This document shows, piece after piece, positions 1 to 6,130 of a stretch of 18,407 nt of DNA. Made by a program: the position numbers and the translations under genes. Every line of letters begins with the position of its first letter. Position 1 is the stretch's first letter. Origin of the DNA: Lachnoclostridium sp. UBA1241 (GTDB lineage: Bacteria > Bacillota > Clostridia > Lachnospirales > Lachnospiraceae); the NCBI GenBank assembly GCA_002308955.1, contig DBWJ01000011.1, positions 1 to 18,407 on the forward strand. Reading direction: 5' to 3'. The notes below the pieces were generated by a model, which was not told the origin of the DNA, made no database searches, and saw nothing but the letters and a program-made list of their open reading frames with translations.

Positions 1-174
1 GTCAAGGGCGTGGCCCATGTGCAGCTGGCCGGTGATGTTCGGCGGCGGAATTACGATGGTGTAAGGCTTCTTGTCGGGGCGAACCTCGGCGTGGAAGAAT
101 TTCTTGTCCTGCCAGAATTTGTACAGGCTGTCCTCAATGCCCTTGGGATCATAGGTCTTTGCGAGTTCTTTCAT
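1..174 (-). CDS. valS: Valyl-tRNA synthetase, N-terminal fragment (runs off the left edge)
   Basis: Class I aminoacyl-tRNA synthetase that charges tRNA-Val with valine in the cytoplasm. Only the first 58 codons are in the window; the gene continues past base 1 in an open frame. The protein starts MKELAKTYDP, a typical ValS opening, and reaches PPPNITGQLHMGHALD near residues 43-58. This holds the class I HIGH motif, here HMGH, which binds ATP; PPPNxTGxLHMGHAL is characteristic of ValS. The ATG at 174-172 follows an AGGAGG at 188-183 at good spacing. The gene is single and divergent from the signalling operon to its right, and it is controlled by the T-box leader directly upstream. Valine specificity is supported by both the protein motif and the leader's GUA specifier. 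Confidence 0.95.
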   Translation of the reverse strand, partial: MKELAKTYDPKGIEDSLYKFWQDKKFFHAEVRPDKKPYTIVIPPPNITGQLHMGHALD

Positions 175-188
175 GTGATATACCTCCT

Positions 189-227
189 AAAAACAATTAT
201 GCCCCTCGTCGTATAAGGACGAGGGGC
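189..227 (-). terminator. Intrinsic terminator of the valS T-box leader
   Basis: A perfect 10-bp stem (201-210 with 218-227, GCCCCTCGTC type) has a 7-base loop. On the minus strand it is followed by ATAATTGTTTTT, directly before the valS ribosome binding site. It is the terminator half of the T-box switch: the T-box sequence next to it would pair with part of the left arm when uncharged tRNA-Val is bound, allowing read-through into valS. Confidence 0.9.
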
Positions 228-460
228 TGTCGTGGTACCACCTTATTTCGCAGCAGATGCTGCCTCTTTACGCCGCTCCGATAAGCAGCTCATCGTTAAC
301 GGGATTACCCGGAGACCCCTACTTCTTACGGTTCAAAGTCTCAGCTCCGAAGCTACTTCCGCAACCCCGTTTCCGAACCGGTCTCTAAGCCTTGGGCCGG
401 TCGCTCTGTCGGTCGGTTGAAGCGTACTCCTCTTCTTCCTTGCTTTTGCGTTATGAATAT
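200..460 (-). promoter_or_regulatory. T-box riboswitch leader of valS (probable GUA valine specifier)
   Basis: Untranslated leader that senses uncharged tRNA-Val and controls transcription into valS. The T-box core is at 244-231 on the minus strand (AAGGTGGTACCACG), immediately before the terminator hairpin. Upstream there is a purine-rich stretch with AGTA near 434-424, fitting the loop-E part of stem I, and a GAACCGTAAG stretch around 335-326. The GTA at 329-327 sits where a specifier codon is expected (GAAC-like context, followed by A) and codes for valine, matching valS. The T-box and terminator are seen directly. Stem I boundaries and the specifier assignment are inferred from family architecture and were not folded. 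Confidence 0.88.
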
Positions 461-466
461 GGACAT

Positions 467-496
467 ACTTTACCGCAACCGCTTATGGTTTGTCAA
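467..496 (-). promoter_or_regulatory. Sigma-A type promoter of the valS leader
   Basis: On the minus strand TTGACA (496-491) and TAAAGT (472-467) are separated by 18 bases. An A/T-rich stretch just upstream could serve as an UP element. Predicted start of transcription is near 460, which gives a leader of about 285 bases, a normal T-box length. Confidence 0.7.
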
Positions 497-566
497 GCAC
501 AAAAACGCAAAATGCCACGCCTTCCCCGCCGTTTCACATTTACAAACCTTTCGCAATCTGTTACAA

Positions 567-598
567 TTGCTCAAAGGATGAGGGTTACCTTGTATAAA
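567..598 (+). promoter_or_regulatory. Weak candidate promoter of the STAS/PP2C/ABC operon
   Basis: The region 497-626 must hold the promoter of the plus-strand operon, but there is no textbook sigma-A pair. The best guess is TTGCTC at 567-572 with TGTATA or TATAAA at 591-598, a spacer of 18-20 bases. The poor match could mean a weak, activator-dependent or alternative-sigma promoter. Because this operon encodes a partner-switching circuit, the last is worth noting, but I see no clear alternative consensus. Confidence 0.25.
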
Positions 599-626
599 AA
601 AGAATACTGTAAAGGACGAGGAAACT

Positions 627-923
627 ATGACCGTACAGAAAACCATACAGAATCAGACACTTACCATTGCTCCCGAAGGGCGACTTGACACCATTACCGC
701 GCCGCAGCTTGAAAGCGAGCTCCGCTCTTCCCTTGAGGGCATGACCGAACTGGTTTTTGACCTCGAAAAGCTTGTCTACATTTCGTCCGCGGGACTTCGG
801 GTGCTTCTTTCCGCGCAGAAGACGATGAACAAGCAGGGAACGATGGTTCTTAAAAACGTCCGCCCGGAGATCATGGAGATACTTGAGATCACCGGCTTTG
901 CGGATATTCTTACAATCCGATAG
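627..923 (+). CDS. STAS-domain anti-sigma factor antagonist-like protein
   Basis: A 98-residue single STAS domain of SpoIIAA/RsbV type. Proteins of this family are phosphorylated on a serine by an RsbW-type kinase and dephosphorylated by a PP2C phosphatase; the unphosphorylated form binds the kinase and frees its partner. The signature YISSAGLRVLL at residues 51-61 is clear, and Ser54 aligns with the regulatory serine of SpoIIAA. The preceding LVFDLEKL strand and the central ITAPQLESELR helix also fit. The ATG follows GGACGAGG at 614-621. The next gene starts 25 bases downstream and encodes a PP2C phosphatase with a fused GHKL ATPase, so both expected enzymes of the circuit are adjacent. No sigma factor gene is nearby, so the final target is unknown and may not be a sigma factor. 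Confidence 0.93.
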   Translation: MTVQKTIQNQTLTIAPEGRLDTITAPQLESELRSSLEGMTELVFDLEKLVYISSAGLRVLLSAQKTMNKQGTMVLKNVRPEIMEILEITGFADILTIR

Positions 924-948
924 ATAATCCCTTACGAAGGAGATTACG

Positions 949-3219
949 ATGAAGAAAACCATCTCCGGAACCTTTCTCCGCTGGCTGCTTCTGATCGTGG
1001 GTGTGGCATTTGCCGTATCCATGGTCTTTTCGTGGACCCTTCAGACCAGGCTTTCGGAGAAAAGCGCGGTCAATCTGTTACGGCTTAACATTGCGGATGT
1101 GCGGCAGGACGTCATCGACGCCTCCGACGCCAATCTTCTTTCCCTGACCCGCACCATCGCCTCTGAAATCGACGGCGGCGCCCCGGCTGACGACGCCGGG
1201 CTCGCGGGTCTCATGGGCAAATACGACGTTGCGGAAATCAACCTGATTGATGCTGACGGCATCATCATCGCGACAACCCACCCGGATTTTTTACATTACG
1301 ATATGCGTTCCGGCAGGCAGTCCGCCGAATTTCTCGGACTTCTCGACGGAACCGAGCGGGAGCATGTGCAGAGCTACCAGCCCACCTCCCACGACCCGAG
1401 CCTGCTTCGGAAGTACGCCGGCGTCTGCCTCGCGGACGGCGGTTTTGTTGAGGTCGCGTACGACGCGGAGCGTTTCCAGCGGGACATCGACCAACAGATT
1501 ATCGGGGCAACGCGGAACCGCCACGTCGGCGAGGGCGGCTGCATCATCATTGCGGATGTCAGCTGGAACATCGTCAGCGACCGGAATCATAACGAGGGAA
1601 AGAACCTCGACGTGACCGGTATCTGGATCGACCGTCCCACGATGCCGGAGAACAATGTTTTCACCGCGGAGGTTTACGGCGAGGCCTGCTCCTGCATGTA
1701 TGTATTCACTGAGGGCTACTATATCGTTGCGGTCCTTCCGGAAAATGAGATCCTTCTCCAGCGCGATACCTCCGTCCGCCTCACCGCGGTGCTTGAGGTG
1801 CTCGTGTTCCTGATGCTTTTCGCCGTCATCTTCCTTTTAGTTCGGAAACTTGTCGTTAATAACATCAACCGCGTCAATACATCCCTTTCGAAGATAACCG
1901 AGGGAGACCTTGAGGAGCGCGTCGACGTCCGCTCCAATACGGAATTTGCCTCCCTTTCGGATGATATTAATGCGACCGTCAGCACGCTGAAGCAATATAT
2001 TTCCGCTGCCGCCGCGCGCATCGACCAGGAACTTGCCTTTGCGAAGAACATCCAGCAGTCCGCGCTGCCGTCCGTCTTTCCGCCTTTCCCGGACCGGACG
2101 GATTTCAGCCTGTACGCGACGATGGATACCGCGAAGGAGGTCGGCGGCGACTTCTATGATTTTTACTTTTCGGACGAAAACCGCCTGGCATTTCTCGTCG
2201 CGGACGTATCCGGCAAAGGTATCCCCGCGGCCATGTTCATGATGACCGGTAAGACCGTGCTTCGGGACTACGCGGAGCGCGGCGATGCTCCCGCGGACGT
2301 TGTGCTTCGGGCCAACGAAAAACTCTGCGAGGGCAACGACGCCGAGATGTTCATCACCGCCTGGATGGGATTTCTCGAGACCGATACCGGACTTGTCCGG
2401 TTTGTTAACGCGGGCCACAATCCGCCGGTATTAATCCGTAACGGACAGGCGGAATTTCTCCGCCAGAAGGTAAACCTTGCGCTTGCCGCCATGGACGGCG
2501 TTCCGTACCGCGAACAGACTCTTCAGCTTCAGCCCGGCGACCTTCTGTTTCTGTATACCGACGGCGTGACGGAGGCCGAGAATTCCGCGGAAGAGCTTTT
2601 CGGAAACGACCGCCTGCTCTCGGTTCTTAACCGCAGTTTCGGAAGCGGCGAGCACGCCTGCAGAGAGGTCTGCGCGGAAGTGAAGAAAGCGCTCACCGAT
2701 TACGTAGGAGACGCGCCGCAGTTTGACGATATTACGATGCTCTGCCTGTATTACGAGGGGCCGGGCTCGGTTACCGTACCGGCCGCTGTTACCGTACCGG
2801 ATTCCGTTACCGCGCCGGATTCCATTACCGTACCGGCTGCTGTGGATTCCCTGATGGAGGTCATCGCATTTGCCGAGAAGAGACTTACGGATGCCGGATG
2901 CCCCGAAACATGCCGTCAGCAGATTGCCGTTGCCGTAGAGGAAGTCTTCGTCAACATCGCGAATTACGCCTACGAAGGCGGGCAGGGGGATGCCACCGTA
3001 TCCGTTTGCGCGGAGGATGATACTGCTATCCTTGAGTTCTGCGACCACGGCGCCCCGTTCAATCCCCTTGAGCGGGAGGACCCCGATGTCTCGCTTTCCG
3101 CGGAGGAAAGGCCCATCGGCGGACTCGGTATCTTCATGGTGAAGAAGACCATGGATGAAGTGAACTATGTTCGTGAGAACGATATGAATATTCTGACAAT
3201 CCGGAAGAAAATCCGGTGA
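949..3219 (+). CDS. Membrane Cache-HAMP-PP2C (SpoIIE/RsbU-type) phosphatase with fused GHKL/RsbW-like ATPase domain
   Basis: A 756-residue membrane signalling protein. Domain order: TM1 about 11-29; extracytoplasmic Cache-like sensor about 35-275; TM2 281-301; HAMP about 301-352; short coiled segment to about 370; PP2C domain about 370-600; a four-unit VTVPxx linker at 608-631; GHKL ATPase 632-756. PP2C metal-site motifs are intact: GGDFYD at 399-404, DVSGKG at 419-424, TDG at 537-539, and DD at 593-594. The ATPase keeps its N-box (E665-xxx-N669), DHG at 699-701 and the GGLG loop at 724-727, so it may be active. The protein therefore combines the phosphatase and the kinase-like half of a partner-switching pair, presumably acting on the STAS protein encoded just upstream. 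ATG follows GAAGGAG. The Cache ligand is unknown; the ABC transporter genes downstream suggest an amino acid or related solute (inference). Confidence 0.93.
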   Translation: MKKTISGTFLRWLLLIVGVAFAVSMVFSWTLQTRLSEKSAVNLLRLNIADVRQDVIDASDANLLSLTRTIASEIDGGAPADDAGLAGLMGKYDVAEINLIDADGIIIATTHPDFLHYDMRSGRQSAEFLGLLDGTEREHVQSYQPTSHDPSLLRKYAGVCLADGGFVEVAYDAERFQRDIDQQIIGATRNRHVGEGGCIIIADVSWNIVSDRNHNEGKNLDVTGIWIDRPTMPENNVFTAEVYGEACSCMYVFTEGYYIVAVLPENEILLQRDTSVRLTAVLEVLVFLMLFAVIFLLVRKLVVNNINRVNTSLSKITEGDLEERVDVRSNTEFASLSDDINATVSTLKQYISAAAARIDQELAFAKNIQQSALPSVFPPFPDRTDFSLYATMDTAKEVGGDFYDFYFSDENRLAFLVADVSGKGIPAAMFMMTGKTVLRDYAERGDAPADVVLRANEKLCEGNDAEMFITAWMGFLETDTGLVRFVNAGHNPPVLIRNGQAEFLRQKVNLALAAMDGVPYREQTLQLQPGDLLFLYTDGVTEAENSAEELFGNDRLLSVLNRSFGSGEHACREVCAEVKKALTDYVGDAPQFDDITMLCLYYEGPGSVTVPAAVTVPDSVTAPDSITVPAAVDSLMEVIAFAEKRLTDAGCPETCRQQIAVAVEEVFVNIANYAYEGGQGDATVSVCAEDDTAILEFCDHGAPFNPLEREDPDVSLSAEERPIGGLGIFMVKKTMDEVNYVRENDMNILTIRKKIR
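2770..2841 (+). repeat. Four in-frame 18-bp tandem repeats coding a VTVPxx linker
   Basis: Four degenerate 18-base units (2770, 2788, 2806, 2824), based on GTTACCGTACCGGATTCC, encode VTVPAA, VTVPDS, VTAPDS and ITVPAA. They sit exactly between the PP2C and GHKL domains of the phosphatase, so they form a flexible linker whose length could vary between strains by slippage without breaking the frame. Confidence 0.9.
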
Positions 3220-3262
3220 AAAAACGGAACGAACCGGGAAAAGGACGGAATGTACCGATAAG

Positions 3263-4114
3263 ATGAACGCAACCCGCTTAACAATCAAGCGTCTTTCAAG
3301 CGCATGTCTTCTGCTTTCGACGGTGCTTCTTTCGGCGTTTCTTCTTACCGGCTGCGGCACACGGTGGAAGGCTTCGCCGATCGAGGATGTCGGTAACCTC
3401 GACGGACGGCGCGTCGGTGTCGAAATTGCCTGTGACACGGACTATGCGCTGACCGGAAGATCCGACCTCAAGGTTGTCCGCTACGACAGTCTTCCCGGCA
3501 TTCTGCTTGCTTTGCAATACGACAAAGTGGATGTGATGGCGCTTGACGAGTTGCGCTGGCGTTTCACGGAAGCGTCGCACAGCGGGCTTCACTGCATCAC
3601 GCCGGCATTTGCGACCTCCGGCTATCGGATTTATTTCAGCAGCAAACTGCGTGACGTGAGGGACGAGTTCAACGGGTTTCTGAAGACCTACCGGACGTCC
3701 GGTGAGTATGCTTCGTTTCTAAGCCGGCTTGCAGCCTTCGACGGAAAGGAATATACCGGTCCGGAGATTCCGCTTACGGGAACCGGCCGGGTGCTCAGGG
3801 TAGCGATAGACGCGTCCGCTTTTCCGCGGTCCTTTGCCGAGGCGGACGGAGATACGCCTTCCGGCTTCGACCTCGAGGCTTTGAAGCTTTTTGCCAACGA
3901 GCGGAACTACCGGCTGGAATTTACGATTTCGAGCTATGACGATATGATTTACGGCCTGCAGGGCGGCGTCTACGACATCGCCGCAGGATTCTTAAGTGAC
4001 CTTCGGGATGCGGAATCCTTAAGCACCTATCTGTGCGTCTCCGACTCCCTGTACGAGGTACCCCTCTATTTCATCGAGAAAACACAGGCCGATATTGAAC
4101 TGATTGAAGAATAA
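3263..4114 (+). CDS. Lipoprotein solute-binding protein, amino-acid type, with lobes in swapped order
   Basis: A 283-residue lipoprotein. A hydrophobic signal peptide ends in the lipobox LLTGC, Cys31 being the lipidated residue. Residues about 40-165 resemble the second lobe and C-terminal helices of family 3 solute-binding proteins: LDGRRVGV, then VVRYDSLPGILLALQYDKVD, then a closing YRTSGEYASFLSRL helix. Residues about 177-275 resemble the first lobe: RVLRVAIDASAFP, SGFDLEALKLFA, YDDMIYGLQGGVYDIAAGFL, and CVSDSLYEVPLYFIEK. The order is therefore lobe II then lobe I, a circular permutation of the usual fold. The protein is complete in length for one bilobed domain. The gene lies 43 bases after the phosphatase and just before the permease gene, so it should feed that transporter. 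The only plausible SD, AAGGACGG, is about 15 bases from the ATG, which is unusually far, so translation may be weak or coupled. Confidence 0.85.
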   Translation: MNATRLTIKRLSSACLLLSTVLLSAFLLTGCGTRWKASPIEDVGNLDGRRVGVEIACDTDYALTGRSDLKVVRYDSLPGILLALQYDKVDVMALDELRWRFTEASHSGLHCITPAFATSGYRIYFSSKLRDVRDEFNGFLKTYRTSGEYASFLSRLAAFDGKEYTGPEIPLTGTGRVLRVAIDASAFPRSFAEADGDTPSGFDLEALKLFANERNYRLEFTISSYDDMIYGLQGGVYDIAAGFLSDLRDAESLSTYLCVSDSLYEVPLYFIEKTQADIELIEE

Positions 4115-4136
4115 CCCCCATGGAGGAACAAAGCCG

Positions 4137-4814
4137 ATGGAGGCACTTTGGCACAAACTCTACCTGACCTTTGTGAAGGATGATCACTACCGCTTCTTTC
4201 TGAGCGGTCTCGGGACCACCCTTCTCCTTACGTTCGCAAGTTTTCTTTTGGGAACGGTGCTCGGAATCGCACTGTGCGCGGCGCTTCGCGCTAAGCGTCC
4301 CGCGATCCGGAAGGTCGCCGGAATCATCCGGACCTTCTTCATGGAGCTTCCCACCATGGTACTTCTGATGATTCTGATTTACGTGATCTTCGGAAGGAGC
4401 TCCCTTCCCGTTTTGTGTATCGTAATCCTCGGCCTGACGCTGAAGGCGGCAACTTATCTGTCGGAGATATTCGACTCGGCGCTTGATACCATTGCCGAAG
4501 GAGAGGCGGAAGCCGCCCGAACGCTCGGTATGACACGCTGGCAGGCCTTCCGTTACGTCGTCCTTCCCCAGACGGTGCAGGCCGCGCTCCCGCTCTACCA
4601 GAGCCAGTTTGTGGATACCCTCGAGGAAACCTCCATCGTCGGATACCTGGCCGTTGTCGACCTGACGCGCGCCTCGGAAATCGTTTCGAGCCGCACCATG
4701 GACGCGTTCATCGGTCTGTTTACGATTGCCATCGTATATTTCCTCATCGGATTTGCCGTGAAGAAGCTCATCAAGCTACTGGCAACTCCAAAAAAAGGAG
4801 GTGAGACCGCATGA
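4137..4814 (+). CDS. Amino-acid-type ABC transporter permease
   Basis: A 225-residue inner-membrane permease of the polar amino acid (HisM/GlnP) family, with about five hydrophobic segments. It carries the cytoplasmic coupling loop EGEAEAARTLGMTRWQAFRYVVLP at residues 121-144, the EAA motif that docks on the ATPase. FLSGLGTTLLLT near residue 21 is the usual opening of the family. I chose ATG 4137 because GGAGGA at 4122-4127 lies nine bases upstream. A longer reading from TTG 4104 would overlap the solute-binding gene and adds 11 non-conserved residues. The stop overlaps the ATG of the next gene by four bases (ATGA), so the two are translationally coupled. Only one permease gene is present, so the channel is probably a homodimer. 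Confidence 0.92.
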   Translation: MEALWHKLYLTFVKDDHYRFFLSGLGTTLLLTFASFLLGTVLGIALCAALRAKRPAIRKVAGIIRTFFMELPTMVLLMILIYVIFGRSSLPVLCIVILGLTLKAATYLSEIFDSALDTIAEGEAEAARTLGMTRWQAFRYVVLPQTVQAALPLYQSQFVDTLEETSIVGYLAVVDLTRASEIVSSRTMDAFIGLFTIAIVYFLIGFAVKKLIKLLATPKKGGETA

Positions 4815-5896
4815 TCAGCATCCGAAACCTCAGTAAAAGCTATGAAGGCAACCGCGTTTGGTCGGACGTCAATCTTGAGATCAAGGACGGCGAGACCGTC
4901 GTGATCATCGGCGAAAGCGGCGGCGGAAAGAGCACGCTTCTAAGGTGCATCAACCGCCTTGTTGTCCCGGACTCCGGCGAAATATGGATTGACGGCGTCA
5001 ACATTCTCGCTCCCGGCACCGATATCAACGCGGTGCGGTGGAAAATGGGCATGGTATATCAGCATTTCAACCTCTTTTCGCATCTGTCCGTACTTGAAAA
5101 TATCATCCTCGCGCCGATGAAGGTGGCGGGAATGAGCCGCGAAGACGCGGTGAAGGAAGCAAAGCAGCTGCTTGCGCGCGTCGGCATGTCCGGACGCGAG
5201 AACGCAAAGCCCTCCGAACTTTCCGGCGGCCAGAAGCAGCGTGTTGCCATCGCGCGGACGCTTGCCATGCACCCCGATATCATACTGTTCGACGAGCCCA
5301 CAAGCGCCCTTGACCCCACCATGGTGGACGAGGTGGAATCCGTAATCCGCACCCTTGCGGAAGACGGCATTACGGGCGTTGTCGTCACTCACGATCTGAA
5401 TTTCGCGCGAAGAGTCGCAAGCCGTGTCGTATTTCTCGCGGATCAGAGCGTCTGCGAAGAGGGTACGCCGGAGGAGATCTTCGACCATCCCGTCAACCCG
5501 AAGACGCAGCGTTTCCTGTACCGTTCCCGTGTCTTTGAACGCGAGCTGACGCCGGATACCCTTGATTTGTATGCGCTTGCGAGCGAGATGCGCGCGTTTC
5601 TCCGTCGCTTTGAGACAGAAAAAAGGCAGGAACGCTTCCTGCCCGTTTTGTGTGACGAACTGTTGTATCCGGTTCTGATGCACCCCGATTATCCGGCGGG
5701 GAGCGCCGCAATACGGCTTCTCTGCAGCGAGACAAGCACGCGCCACACGCTGTTCATCCGCTTCCGCGGAATCGCCTGCGACCCGCTGTCGGAGCCTTAC
5801 CTCGACAAGCTGAACCTGACTTTACTGGACAAGTTCACCGAGTTCATCTTCTCAAGCTGCAAGGAAGACGGCTGGGAAGTCTGCATACAGATGTAA
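4811..5896 (+). CDS. Amino-acid ABC transporter ATPase with C-terminal degenerate GHKL-like extension
   Basis: A 361-residue ATPase, about 110-120 residues longer than the usual GlnQ/HisP type. The nucleotide-binding domain is complete: Walker A GESGGGKST at 34-42, Q-loop Gln84, signature LSGGQKQR at 137-144, Walker B IILFDEP at 157-163, switch His194. The tail (about 245-361) is not a known transporter domain that I recognise. It follows the layout of the GHKL domain encoded upstream in the same operon: an amphipathic helix ending in VLCDELLYPVL (compare VAVEEVFVNI), a strand pair ending in FRGIACDPL (compare FCDHGAPFNPL), and a final helix and strand FTEFIF...GWEVCIQM (compare the closing helix and strand of the GHKL domain). 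The N-box Asn and GGLG loop are absent, so the tail should not hydrolyse ATP. A docking or regulatory role is inference. A strong AGGAGGTGA site precedes the ATG. Confidence 0.9.
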   Translation: MISIRNLSKSYEGNRVWSDVNLEIKDGETVVIIGESGGGKSTLLRCINRLVVPDSGEIWIDGVNILAPGTDINAVRWKMGMVYQHFNLFSHLSVLENIILAPMKVAGMSREDAVKEAKQLLARVGMSGRENAKPSELSGGQKQRVAIARTLAMHPDIILFDEPTSALDPTMVDEVESVIRTLAEDGITGVVVTHDLNFARRVASRVVFLADQSVCEEGTPEEIFDHPVNPKTQRFLYRSRVFERELTPDTLDLYALASEMRAFLRRFETEKRQERFLPVLCDELLYPVLMHPDYPAGSAAIRLLCSETSTRHTLFIRFRGIACDPLSEPYLDKLNLTLLDKFTEFIFSSCKEDGWEVCIQM

Positions 5897-6130
5897 TACA
5901 AAAATGCCCACGAAACAGTTGATTAAAACATTTCGTGGGCACTTATATTTTTTTGTCTTCCCACGAAACAATTCGCTACGCGAATTACGTGGGCAAATGG
6001 CAGAGCCGCAATCCTACGAAATACTGAAAACAGGTAAAACAGTAGGATTTCGTCACTCTCTTGTACCGTCGAGACAAGCGGTCTCCTGATGTCGGGGGCA
6101 AGTTAGCAGAGTTTTCCCCGTTCCCGTCTA
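5897..6130. repeat. Convergent intergenic spacer with three related hairpins
   Basis: This 234-base gap has no gene. It holds three successive inverted repeats whose left arms resemble one another (CCCACGAAACA, CCCACGAAACA, CCTACGAAATA). The first (5905-5941) is the terminator. The second pairs 5960-5965 with 5988-5993 and, inside that, 5970-5976 with 5980-5986, but has no U-tract. The third pairs AATCCTAC (6010-6017) with GTAGGATT (6042-6049). The rest, 6050-6130, shows no clear signal. The shared arms suggest duplication of a hairpin or a dispersed intergenic repeat. Confidence 0.6.
5905..5954 (+). terminator. Intrinsic terminator of the signalling/ABC operon, probably bidirectional
   Basis: An 11-bp perfect stem (TGCCCACGAAA at 5905-5915 with TTTCGTGGGCA at 5931-5941) is followed on the plus strand by cttattttttt-like sequence. 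On the minus strand the same stem is followed by TTTTTG, so it can also stop transcripts of the convergent MATE exporter gene. Confidence 0.9.

Noticed and set aside
2431..3438. A 335-codon minus-strand open frame
   Set aside because: Antisense to the PP2C/GHKL gene and the next gene start; no ribosome binding site or recognisable motif.
4104..4136. TTG start for the ABC permease, 11 codons upstream
   Set aside because: It would overlap the solute-binding gene and has no ribosome binding site; ATG 4137 has GGAGGA nine bases upstream.
5960..5993. Second hairpin as a terminator for the convergent MATE gene
   Set aside because: No U-tract follows on the minus strand; the A-rich side faces that way. 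The first hairpin serves both directions better.
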